Source: JBHIET01 sp046760785
GTDB lineage: Bacteria; Chloroflexota; Anaerolineae; B4-G1
Assembly (NCBI GenBank): GCA_046760785.1
Contig: JBHIET010000026.1
Coordinates: 1 to 38,250 of the forward strand
Direction: 5' to 3'
DNA: 38,250 bases
Shown here: positions 8,708-15,892 of the stretch, piece by piece
Numbering within the stretch: the stretch's first letter is position 1
How the letters are laid out: each line of letters starts with the position of its first letter
Program-made: the position numbers and the translations under genes
The notes under the pieces: model-generated
What the model was told of the DNA's origin: nothing
What the model saw: the letters and a program-made list of their open reading frames with translations, nothing else
Database searches by the model: none

Positions 8708-9958
8708 TCAGGGCTCATATCTCCGAGGGTGCAACTTCTCCCCGTCGTTAATGGCGAAGTGGTCGCTATCCTCGTAGTACACATTTCGATCAATTACGCG
8801 CCTCCCAGTTGAAGCGTGCAAGACTACGTCTGACTCGATGACCCGCGCTGGATATACCACCATGCCAGAGCCTATGAAACAGTTGTGACCCACACAACCG
8901 CCCAGCACCGGCATGCCCGTCGCTTCCAGTTCTTCCTCACGCACCGCACGGATAGGCTTGCGCACCACGTTGAAATCGGTGAAGGTGTTACCTGCGCCGA
9001 TGAAGGTCTCACGCCCGATGCTGCAGAACTGCAGGCAGGTATTCTGTGCCACCATTGAGTCTGCCATCATCACACTCATGAAGAGCGCCGCTCGGAAGGG
9101 CAGGAAGCAGCGGTCCGACACCACGCTAAGCTGTACTTGACAGCCTGTCCCAATGGTTACGTTATCTCCGATGATGGAAACGTCTATGACGGCCCCTGGG
9201 CCGATGCTGACGTTATCGCCAATATAAGTCGGCCCTTTGATGATGACGGAAGGGTCAATGCTGCAGTTACGGCCTATATGTGCCACCTCTGATGAGGAGA
9301 GGGCCTGCTTCCGTTCCAGCAGTGCACGCCACAGCATCCTGAAGTACTTCCTCACGCTGTGCTCAATTTGGAGATCCAGTCGCGCCGCGTGGGCGAACAC
9401 GCCAAAGATGACGTTGGCTGTGATGGTGTGAACCCAATGCTCAATGGAACAGAATGCCTTGGTGGGCACCTGGTACACCAGGTCGCCCCTCTCATCTGAC
9501 ATATGGGTTGGGACGTGGTAGTAGCCCATCTCGTGCGCTCCCGTGTCCATCACCAGCGGCTGCGCGTTAGGCTCGACGCCGTTTGGGAAATACCACATAT
9601 AAGCCAGGTACACGTTCCCACTGCGCTGGATGCCCCGCTGCAGATGGATGGCATGGGCCGTGATAGCAGGATCGTCCAGTGCGAAGGCGACCCGACAGGC
9701 TTTACCTGACTTCCGAGCCTTTTGGATGAAATCATCCAAGAAGAAGCGGTCAAAGAACAGATTGTCCCGGTAGACCAGCGTCTCCACAGGCTTAGGCTCG
9801 ATCTCGGCTGGTGAATCTACCTCACGTTCCTCAGTGGCATAGGGTGCCAGAACGTCCCGCTGGTAGAGCCACAGCGGCTTGTTGAGCACACGCAAGTCAC
9901 GGGCGGGCTCGTTGAACGGAAAGATTTTGCGGCGGTCCCGCAGGATAATCTTACGCAT
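8708..9958 (-). CDS. left-handed beta-helix (hexapeptide repeat) protein, transferase-like
   Basis: 416 aa. The N-terminal half (1-220) is a mixed domain I do not recognise; it begins MRKIILRDRRKIFPF and contains a predicted helical stretch near 180-215. Residues about 225-400 are hexapeptide-repeat coils typical of left-handed beta-helix acyl- and nucleotidyl-transferases, with runs such as YIGDNVSIGPGAVI, IIGDNVTIGTGCQV, CVGHNCFIGSG and IGRETFIGAGNTF. The order resembles GlmU-like proteins, but no G-x-G-T-R-M nucleotidyltransferase loop is visible, so that activity is not claimed. An acyltransferase acting with the adjacent AAR-like reductase is possible by context only. It starts 8 bp after the V4R gene stop. 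Confidence 0.75.
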   Translation of the reverse strand: MRKIILRDRRKIFPFNEPARDLRVLNKPLWLYQRDVLAPYATEEREVDSPAEIEPKPVETLVYRDNLFFDRFFLDDFIQKARKSGKACRVAFALDDPAITAHAIHLQRGIQRSGNVYLAYMWYFPNGVEPNAQPLVMDTGAHEMGYYHVPTHMSDERGDLVYQVPTKAFCSIEHWVHTITANVIFGVFAHAARLDLQIEHSVRKYFRMLWRALLERKQALSSSEVAHIGRNCSIDPSVIIKGPTYIGDNVSIGPGAVIDVSIIGDNVTIGTGCQVQLSVVSDRCFLPFRAALFMSVMMADSMVAQNTCLQFCSIGRETFIGAGNTFTDFNVVRKPIRAVREEELEATGMPVLGGCVGHNCFIGSGMVVYPARVIESDVVLHASTGRRVIDRNVYYEDSDHFAINDGEKLHPRRYEP

Positions 9959-9966
9959 CTATCTGC

Positions 9967-10671
9967 TCATTCCAGTGGACGTTTGCCGATCAGAATAGTA
10001 CACGTCTGCTCACCAACGGCAATGCACGACACCTCTTCAACGTAGAAGTTCTTGCCGCCGCTGATCCAGTAAAGCCCTTCTTCCAAAAGGCCGATGACCA
10101 GATGGCAGCAGGGCGAGTCACACTTGCGTCCCCAACATGCCCCACAGCGCTCTACGATCCAGTAGTAATACTCCTTGTCTTCTTCCAGCCGTACCAGGTG
10201 GTCGGTGAACTTGTTGAGTATCTGGGCCAGAACCTCAAAGCCCACCTTCAGTTTCATTCCCAGGGGTAGCACAAGAAGGATCAGGTCTGCGACACCCAGT
10301 ACTGGCCCGAAGTCCTTGATGCCGAATTTGAAACAGGACCGACCCGCTCGCAGCGCTAGGCCGCGCCCGCCGCGCGGCCCATACATCTCATCCAGCGCTT
10401 GTAGCAGTTGCCCCAACTCGTCGAAAGAGAACGCCTTGGCGAAGTCATTCGGCGGATAATCTCCGATACGATGCTGAAGCCGGGCCAAATTCAGAATCGC
10501 GTTCACTCCGTTGCGTCCCATCACCTCTTCCATCGCCAGGAGGATAATACGCCCCATCTTGTTGGGGAGAAAATACCGCTGCTCCCCCTGGACCGATGGC
10601 AAAGATTCGCCTGCCATGCGAATGCTTATCCCTTGATCAGATGACGCGCGGCTCAGCCCGGCACTATCCAT
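9967..10671 (-). CDS. V4R (4-vinyl reductase-like) domain protein
   Basis: 234 aa. The C-terminal part (about 120-230) has the V4R small-molecule-binding fold seen in bacteriochlorophyll BchJ and in aromatic sensors. It is rich in cysteine: C-x2-C-x4-C-x3-C-C (CGACWGRKCDSPCC), then C-x7-C (SCIAVGEQTC), which suggests a bound metal. The N-terminal region (20-110) is probably the associated helical part. The frame is open further upstream to 11013, but that part lies inside the hydrolase gene. The ATG at 10671 is chosen because a strong TAAGGAGG sits just before it. It is 14 bp downstream of the hydrolase and 8 bp upstream of the beta-helix gene. It may sense or carry the lipid-like substrate of this cluster (inference). 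Confidence 0.8.
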   Translation of the reverse strand: MDSAGLSRASSDQGISIRMAGESLPSVQGEQRYFLPNKMGRIILLAMEEVMGRNGVNAILNLARLQHRIGDYPPNDFAKAFSFDELGQLLQALDEMYGPRGGRGLALRAGRSCFKFGIKDFGPVLGVADLILLVLPLGMKLKVGFEVLAQILNKFTDHLVRLEEDKEYYYWIVERCGACWGRKCDSPCCHLVIGLLEEGLYWISGGKNFYVEEVSCIAVGEQTCTILIGKRPLE

Positions 10672-10685
10672 ACGCCTCCTTAATG

Positions 10686-11498
10686 TTATGTGCTTATCAA
10701 GGTCCGGCCAGACTGATGGTCCAGAAATTCGTGTAGCGTTTGATAGAACCGTTGGGCCTCGTCCAGCATTGGGAAATGGCCCGAATTCTCGAAGTAGTGT
10801 ATCTCGGCCTGCGGTGTGCCCCGCGCTAGCACTTCCCCCTGCCTGGGGTCCACAATGCGGTCCACCCGGCCGTAAACACCCAACGTCGGCACCTGAATCT
10901 CCCTTAGTCGTGGGCGCAGATCCGTTTTGCGCAACGAAGCAATGCTGTAATGAAAGGACTCCAACGTGGTACGTGAAAGGTCGCGCTCGAACATCCTGTA
11001 CCAGGTTTTCCAATCCCGTGCCAGGAATGGAGAGAACAATCGGACACCTAGGGGAAGAGCACCGGGGACTCTGTAGGCTACGCTGGCCAGAGAACGCCGC
11101 GCTGCCAACCGCAGAAAAAGGGCCAATCCATCCCCCACGATGGGAGAACCCACCACTACTGCCTTCTTGACTCGTTGAGGGTGCTCCAGCATCAGACTGA
11201 GTGTGACAGTGCCGCCCATGGAGTGGCCCAAGATGGCTGCCTGCTCGATCCCCAGGCGGTCCATAAACTGATCCACCATCTCAACATAGTCCTGGACCGT
11301 GAAGCTATCCCCTTGCTTCCCGGATTCACCGAAACCCCAGAAGTCAAGCGCGTAGGTCTTGTGGTGGCAGCCCAGCGCCTCCATAGTCCCTAGCCAATGG
11401 TCCCACGACTCCAGCCACCCGTGCAATAAGATCACAGGCCGTCCACGGCCATGGGTCTCATAGTGAACCACTCCCCGGTCGGTGACAATGGAACTCAT
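10686..11498 (-). CDS. alpha/beta-hydrolase, catalytically intact
   Basis: 270-aa alpha/beta-hydrolase with all expected residues: HGW oxyanion motif (26-28), nucleophile Ser93 in GHSMGG, an Asp in the YGRVDRIVDP segment, and His in SGHFPMLDEA. It is the active-looking paralogue of the protein at 1218-2009. The ATG at 11498 (MSSIVTDRG) is preferred over a TTG at 11522, because it matches the paralogue's N-terminus and has a GGGAG about 10 bp upstream. It is the first gene of the hydrolase-V4R-beta-helix-AAR run. An esterase or thioesterase role on acyl substrates is plausible from context, but the substrate is not readable from sequence. Confidence 0.88.
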   Translation of the reverse strand: MSSIVTDRGVVHYETHGRGRPVILLHGWLESWDHWLGTMEALGCHHKTYALDFWGFGESGKQGDSFTVQDYVEMVDQFMDRLGIEQAAILGHSMGGTVTLSLMLEHPQRVKKAVVVGSPIVGDGLALFLRLAARRSLASVAYRVPGALPLGVRLFSPFLARDWKTWYRMFERDLSRTTLESFHYSIASLRKTDLRPRLREIQVPTLGVYGRVDRIVDPRQGEVLARGTPQAEIHYFENSGHFPMLDEAQRFYQTLHEFLDHQSGRTLIST

Positions 11499-11860
11499 AG
11501 ACGCACCACTCCCAGCACCCAAGGCGTTCCCTTGGCTGCTAGAACTCCAGAAACGGACACACAGTTGTACCTAGATAATACCATGAAAGTGGGTAGAGAG
11601 GATTGAGAAACCATTGCAATTCCGTTAAAGTGGGGTTACAGTTTCTGATGACAAATGACGGCCAAACCGTCCACCCTGCACGGCTTAGCCGCCAGAAGAA
11701 CATCATCTCACACAGTACAAGCCCTCGCTACAGGACGGCATGTCTGTTCTTCCCCATCTGTGCGCCCTTAATCCCAATACTGTTCGGCTAAGGAAGCGCT
11801 TGGTTGTTCTCAATGCACCACTCTGCTCGGTCCGTGGTGTTTAATCGAACAGTATGGCTT
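11499..11860. other. non-coding spacer between hydrolase and GTPase genes
   Basis: About 360 bases with no convincing gene; a 62-codon open frame on the plus strand has no Shine-Dalgarno or recognisable product. It is visibly more AT-rich than the neighbouring genes. It holds the possible promoter at 11575-11583 and a perfect 10-bp inverted repeat (11777-11786 with 11846-11855, ATACTGTTCG/CGAACAGTAT) just past the GTPase stop, enclosing a CACCAC/GTGGTG stem. The inverted repeat could be a terminator-like or processing structure, but there is no U tract. Confidence 0.6.
11575..11583 (-). promoter_or_regulatory. possible extended -10 promoter of the hydrolase operon
   Basis: On the minus strand TGGTATTAT fits an extended -10 element (TGnTATnnT). 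No good -35 box is seen. It would start transcription near 11568, about 70 bases before the hydrolase ATG. Confidence 0.35.
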
Positions 11861-12400
11861 TTATTCTTCCTCCTCTTCCATCAGTTCGAGGATCGAGTAT
11901 AGGAGTTCTAACAGAACCTGTTTGACGCTCCCCTGGTCAGTGGCCACACAAGGCACCACTTTGATCTCCTCGGAGATACGGAGCGCAATGCGCAGATCTT
12001 CAGGCTCCCATGCGTCCTCTATGTCCTGCTTGTTGGCAGCAACGACATAGGGCACGGGAGCATAGGAGCGGAAGGTGTCCAGGATGCTACGGGCCTCGCG
12101 AAATGTCTCCGACCGCACGCTGTCGAGCAAGACGACGAAGCCGAGCATACCCTCAGCGAGAATCTCCCACATGAAGTCGAAGCGACGCTGGCCGGGGGTG
12201 CCGAACAGGTAGAGCACCAGGTCCTCATCCACGGTGATGCGCCCGAAATCCATCGCCACCGTGGTTTGGTCCTTGATGCGCTCCTCTGGGCGAGAGATCT
12301 TCCTCTCTGTTGCGACGACGTCAATCTCGCTGATGCTCTGGATGAATTGTGTCTTGCCAGCCGAGAATGGGCCGGTTACCACGATCTTGACTGTCTGCAT
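11861..12400 (-). CDS. small GTPase, COG2229 / MglA-like family
   Basis: 179-aa Ras-like GTPase. The P-loop is GPFSAGKT (10-17), the switch I Thr lies in DQTT (44-47), G3 reads LFGTPGQRRF (65-74), which is the usual variant in this family, G4 is NKQD (123-126) and G5 lies near VAT (152-154). It is about the size of a bare G domain, with an acidic tail of six Glu. Relatives act as polarity or regulatory switches and often pair with Roadblock/LC7 or PATAN proteins. It lies 23 bp after the PATAN-domain gene, surely co-transcribed. No Roadblock protein is in the window. Confidence 0.9.
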   Translation of the reverse strand: MQTVKIVVTGPFSAGKTQFIQSISEIDVVATERKISRPEERIKDQTTVAMDFGRITVDEDLVLYLFGTPGQRRFDFMWEILAEGMLGFVVLLDSVRSETFREARSILDTFRSYAPVPYVVAANKQDIEDAWEPEDLRIALRISEEIKVVPCVATDQGSVKQVLLELLYSILELMEEEEE

Positions 12401-12423
12401 GGCTATCGTCCCTTGTACAGCTA

Positions 12424-13251
12424 CTATTTCTGGAAGAAGTGAATCAAGCGTTCGACCACGCCACGCTTGACAGCCGGGCGGCGCATAGTCATAGGAGCTT
12501 GGCCAGGCATCCCAGATGGCACGGGTTTGGCTGCTCCTTCTGGCTGAACTAACTCCACCAGGCCTGCCTGCAGCAAGCCGTATACGATCTTGCGGATCTG
12601 AAAATCGCTCATATTGTTGTACTGTGCAATCTGGCGAACAGTGTTGCGTGGGTTAATGAAGGAAACCACACGCCACTCCTCGACGCTGAGGTTGATGTTG
12701 CGCAGGCTCACGTTGGGACGATCGGCGAACTTGAGCGCCACGTCTAAGTGGGGCAGTTCGTCCTGCAGCCGCTCCCACTCCTTCAGGCGGCGACTGCCCT
12801 CCATAATCACACTCTCCAGGTCAATCGGAATGGTAATGCGGTCCTCAAACGGCAATACGTTTGATTCGAAACGGAAAGTCCCCTCCGACCAGGTGAAGAG
12901 AGGATAGACGTTGCTCAGGATGTAGGCACGTACACTCTGTACGATGTCAGCCTGGCTCACATAGCCGGCATTCATCAGCAATAGACCCAGTTCCTTGTCA
13001 CTCTTGGCACTGGCCTGGGTCTGAATCATACGGGCCTGTTCCTCCGTGATCTTGCCAGCTCGATGAAGCACTGTGGCTAGAGAGTCACCCTGTCCATCCA
13101 ACGCGGAATAGACAAGTTTGCCCTCCCTGAAACACAAACGGGCCTGCGCCTCACGCGTATCAATCGTCAGCGTGCCTGTCTTGCGCGCTAGATTGATCAG
13201 GTTGAGCAGTTGAGTTGTGCTAAAGTCCCGCAAGTGTCCCTTCAGTGCCAT
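12424..13251 (-). CDS. PATAN (DUF4388) domain protein with C-terminal winged helix
   Basis: 275 aa. Residues 1-165 show the PATAN/DUF4388 pattern: LKGHLRDFSTTQLLNLINLARKTG, then a REGKLVYS beta segment and helices, including GLLLMNAGYVSQADI. Residues about 180-240 look like a winged helix (VVSFINPRNTVRQIAQYNNMS). A Pro/Met-rich linker and a basic tail end the protein. PATAN proteins are linked to response-regulator and GTPase signalling in bacteria. The ATG at 13251 has GTGGAGGT directly upstream and is preferred over an in-frame start at 13272. It is the first gene of the left minus-strand block and has its own strong promoter. With the GTPase it likely forms a two-gene switch module. Confidence 0.85.
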   Translation of the reverse strand: MALKGHLRDFSTTQLLNLINLARKTGTLTIDTREAQARLCFREGKLVYSALDGQGDSLATVLHRAGKITEEQARMIQTQASAKSDKELGLLLMNAGYVSQADIVQSVRAYILSNVYPLFTWSEGTFRFESNVLPFEDRITIPIDLESVIMEGSRRLKEWERLQDELPHLDVALKFADRPNVSLRNINLSVEEWRVVSFINPRNTVRQIAQYNNMSDFQIRKIVYGLLQAGLVELVQPEGAAKPVPSGMPGQAPMTMRRPAVKRGVVERLIHFFQK

Positions 13252-13316
13252 ACCTACCTCCACTATGACCACGTAAGGTCACAGACCTGAGCTTGCTCGA
13301 AAGCGTATCGAGCTTG

Positions 13317-13345
13317 ATTATACCTTTTCTTGGCGTTCAAGTCAA
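13317..13345 (-). promoter_or_regulatory. sigma70 promoter of the PATAN-GTPase genes
   Basis: On the minus strand: -35 TTGACT (13345-13340), 17-bp spacer, -10 TATAAT (13322-13317). Transcription would start near 13310, leaving a leader of about 60 bases. A small GCTCGA/TCGAGC inverted repeat lies in the first leader bases (13295-13313). Confidence 0.75.
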
Positions 13346-13450
13346 CCGCGCATATTTGGTGATTGTCCATATCGGCGAGTTAGAAGCCCTGTCTGGTTGG
13401 CAAGCGATAGCCAAACCGCTGGTTGAGTGGACCGCAGGCCGTATCCGCTG

Positions 13451-13548
13451 CGTTGAGCCTGTCGAAACCAAACCGAGGTTGGCGGCCCATGCGCAGTTCT
13501 TGGTCTCGATATGCCCCTGCGGGGCTACTCGACCGGCGAACTGTGCGA
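13451..13548. repeat. pair of small dispersed REP-like repeats
   Basis: Two short elements of the type centred on GTTGAGCCTGTCGAAACC (13452-13469) and TCTCGATATGCCCCTGCGG...GCTACTCGACCGG (13504-13536). A related copy (GAGTAGCCGCAGGCGTATCGAAACC) is at 19123-19147, and a related CCCTGAGCGAAGTCGAAGGG is inside a gene at 16951-16970. These look like the non-coding repeats that are scattered in many environmental bacterial genomes. Confidence 0.6.
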
Positions 13549-13608
13549 CTCCCATGAAGCGAGACATTTGTTTGAAGATTGCTCTTGGACTTGTGAAACA
13601 CTCTGCAA

Positions 13609-13638
13609 TTGGCACCTGCTCGCAGGATGCGGTATAAT
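13609..13638 (+). promoter_or_regulatory. sigma70 promoter toward the sulfoxide reductase/MATE genes
   Basis: TTGGCA (13609-13614), an 18-bp spacer and a perfect TATAAT (13633-13638). Transcription would start near 13645, giving a leader of about 310 bases that contains the repeats at 13666-13760 and 13842-13913. Confidence 0.65.
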
Positions 13639-13665
13639 AGACTTTCAAAATCCTGAAGGAGACAT

Positions 13666-13760
13666 GCAGCGGATTCGGGGAGCTGATTGAACGGATTGCT
13701 GTCAGCGGATTCGGAGGTGGTTCCATTCCATCCGTTCCAAGAATCCGTTTAATCCGCTCC
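13666..13760. repeat. GGATT-rich direct and inverted repeat block
   Basis: CAGCGGATTCGG occurs twice (from 13667 and 13703), with inverted relatives AATCCGTTTAATCCGCTCC (13742-13760) and AATCCGTT (13764-13771). No gene is visible. It is probably a dispersed non-coding repeat. Confidence 0.55.
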
Positions 13761-13841
13761 AGAAATCCGTTGACAGCGCTCTGTTATACCGAACCGCCTT
13801 AGTACCTTACCGACAAGATTCTTGTACAGAGAGCAAGGAAA

Positions 13842-13913
<72 letters not shown>

Positions 13914-13957
13914 AATCCCTTTTTGGCTCTGGCTTGTCCAGGTTAGGAGGAAACACT

Positions 13958-14425
13958 GTGATTGACCCAAGACGACCCGGTCGTTACGAACGCATCTATG
14001 AGCAATTGAAGGGCCTGATTGAGAACAAATCGCCCAACCTGGTGGCAGCGATGGCGACCTTATGCGCCGTGTTGCATGCCAAGATGAGTCATCATTTCTG
14101 GACAGGCTTCTACTTCGTGGCTGGCGAGAACGAATTGCACGTGGGGCCGTACCAGGGGGCCGTCGCCTGCCAGGTGCTGCGGGATCGTGGCGTCTGCCTG
14201 CACTGCGTCCGCACCAGGCAGCCGGTGGTCGTGCCGGATGTCGAGCAGTTCCCCGGCCACATCTCCTGCGACGCCCGCTCCAAGAGCGAGATCGTCCTGC
14301 CGGTGATGAAAGGGGATAAGGTCATCGCCGTGCTGGACGTGGACTCGGACAAACTGGCCCAATTCGACGAGGACGACGTCGCGCCGCTGGCCAAAATCCT
14401 GAGCCTGCTGCAGCCATACCTTTAG
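13958..14425 (+). CDS. msrC: free methionine-(R)-sulfoxide reductase (GAF-type)
   Basis: 155-aa single GAF-domain enzyme that reduces free L-methionine-(R)-sulfoxide using thioredoxin-type reductants. Family landmarks are FWTGFYF (47-53), GPYQGAVAC (63-71), GVC (78-80) and GHISCDARSKSEIVLPV (100-116). Cys71, Cys80 and Cys104 correspond to the three conserved Cys of E. coli YebR (84, 94, 118), within one residue of spacing. An extra Cys83 is present. The GTG at 13958 is chosen because a GGAGG lies 7 bases upstream; an in-frame TTG further up has no such site. The protein is cytoplasmic, and the MATE gene follows after about 95 bp. Confidence 0.92.
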   Translation: MIDPRRPGRYERIYEQLKGLIENKSPNLVAAMATLCAVLHAKMSHHFWTGFYFVAGENELHVGPYQGAVACQVLRDRGVCLHCVRTRQPVVVPDVEQFPGHISCDARSKSEIVLPVMKGDKVIAVLDVDSDKLAQFDEDDVAPLAKILSLLQPYL

Positions 14426-14519
14426 CGGCTACCTTCCCGCAGGTTTGGCAAGTATTCCGATTGCTGGACAAACGTACTTCCACTCAAAGTTGTCTCGAAC
14501 CTACGGGAGGGTCTTTATT

Positions 14520-15857
14520 ATGGAACCCACCCATCAACGCGATCTCACCCAGGGCAGCCTGATCCGCCACATCTGGCGTCTGGTCTGGCCCATCACCGCC
14601 AGCCTGGCGCTTTTCTCGTTGCCCAGCGTCTACGACGCCATCTGGCTTGGCCAACTCGGCCGCGATGCGCAAGCCGCCGCAGGGCTCACTATGTCCGTGC
14701 GCTTCACGATGATCAGCGTTATGATGGCGTTGAGCATCAGCAGCGGAGCAGTGGTGTCCCGCTACATCGGGGCCAAAGACCAGGACAAGGCCAACCTGGC
14801 AGTGCTTCAGGCGGTCATCCTGATGCTCGCGGCATCCGGCAGCCTGGGGCTTATCGGCCTGTTCTTCGCCCGGCCATTGCTGACGCTGGCCGGCGCCGAT
14901 GTCTTCACACTGCCGTTGGCTTTGCGCTACGCACGCATCATCTTCACCGGCTTGATCACACTGGAGATGGTACCCAGCGTCGGGTTTATGATCAACTACG
15001 CCGGTGCTCCCCAGGTGATACTGGGCATGACGTTGTTCAGCACGGGAACACTGCTCATCGCAGAGCCGCTGCTGGTGAGATGGCTAGGATTAGAAGGAGC
15101 TGCGCTGGCGTTGGTCGGCTCAAATGGGGTGGGAATGCTGTGGGGACTAGGCGTGCTCGTCGCTGGCCGAGCGCCTGTGCGCCTGGACCTACGCAATCTA
15201 CGGCTGGACTTTCCCGTGATGGGACGCATCCTGCGTATCACGCTGCCTGCCATTCTCCAGCGCGGTACTCCCAACCTGGCGATGTCGTATTTCATCCGCC
15301 TTATCTCCTCGTATGGTGCGCCGACGCTGGCTGCGTGGGTGATTGCGAAGCGAGTCGCCGACTTTGCGCTGATTCCAAGCCTGGGGCTCTCCCGCACCGC
15401 ACCGGCGCTGGTGGGGCAGAATCTGGGCGCGGCACAACCCAAACGCGCTGCCCATTCGGTCACTCTCATCGCCCGCGCAGTGATGCTGGTTGCTGGATGC
15501 ACTCTTGGGCTGCTGGTGCTTCTTGCGCCGCGGGTCATGGCGCTATTCAGCAATGATGTTGAGACGATCTCAATTGGTGCACACGTGATCCACATGCTCA
15601 GTGTTGGTTACTTGGGACTCGCGCTGAATTTCGTGTTTGAGCTGGCTCAAGTGGGGGCGGGCGACACACTTTCGCCCATGACCATCAACCTCATCGCTGT
15701 ATGGATCATTCAGGTCCCCCTCGCATACCTGCTCTCGCGGACGGTTCGTCTCGGAGCGGATGGCATCTGGCTGGCCCTGATTCTGGGCTGGATCTCACAA
15801 GCAACACTGATGGGGTTGCGCTTCCGACAGGGACGGTGGAAACTGAAACGGATATAA
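14520..15857 (+). CDS. MATE family efflux transporter
   Basis: 445-aa integral membrane protein with about twelve predicted membrane segments in two similar halves, as expected for multidrug and toxic compound extrusion (NorM/DinF-like) transporters. The N-terminus has the typical layout GSLIRHIWRLVWPITASLALFSL, and the second half repeats the pattern near ILRITLPAILQRGTPNL. The ATG at 14520 follows GGGAGGG; an in-frame start at 14445 has no such support. Transport is driven by an ion gradient in this family; the substrate is unknown. It lies on the same strand as the sulfoxide reductase, possibly one stress-related transcript. Confidence 0.92.
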   Translation: MEPTHQRDLTQGSLIRHIWRLVWPITASLALFSLPSVYDAIWLGQLGRDAQAAAGLTMSVRFTMISVMMALSISSGAVVSRYIGAKDQDKANLAVLQAVILMLAASGSLGLIGLFFARPLLTLAGADVFTLPLALRYARIIFTGLITLEMVPSVGFMINYAGAPQVILGMTLFSTGTLLIAEPLLVRWLGLEGAALALVGSNGVGMLWGLGVLVAGRAPVRLDLRNLRLDFPVMGRILRITLPAILQRGTPNLAMSYFIRLISSYGAPTLAAWVIAKRVADFALIPSLGLSRTAPALVGQNLGAAQPKRAAHSVTLIARAVMLVAGCTLGLLVLLAPRVMALFSNDVETISIGAHVIHMLSVGYLGLALNFVFELAQVGAGDTLSPMTINLIAVWIIQVPLAYLLSRTVRLGADGIWLALILGWISQATLMGLRFRQGRWKLKRI

Positions 15858-15878
15858 AGCGGTCTTACCAATACCGCT
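15858..15878. terminator. possible weak bidirectional hairpin
   Basis: AGCGGT (15858-15863) and ACCGCT (15873-15878) can pair around a 9-base loop between the two convergent genes. It has no clear U tract on either side. Confidence 0.3.
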
Positions 15879-15892
15879 CACACCTGGAAGGC

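Noticed and set aside
10672..11013. N-terminal extension of the V4R protein
   Set aside because: It overlaps the hydrolase gene on the same strand; TAAGGAGG before the ATG at 10671 fixes the start.
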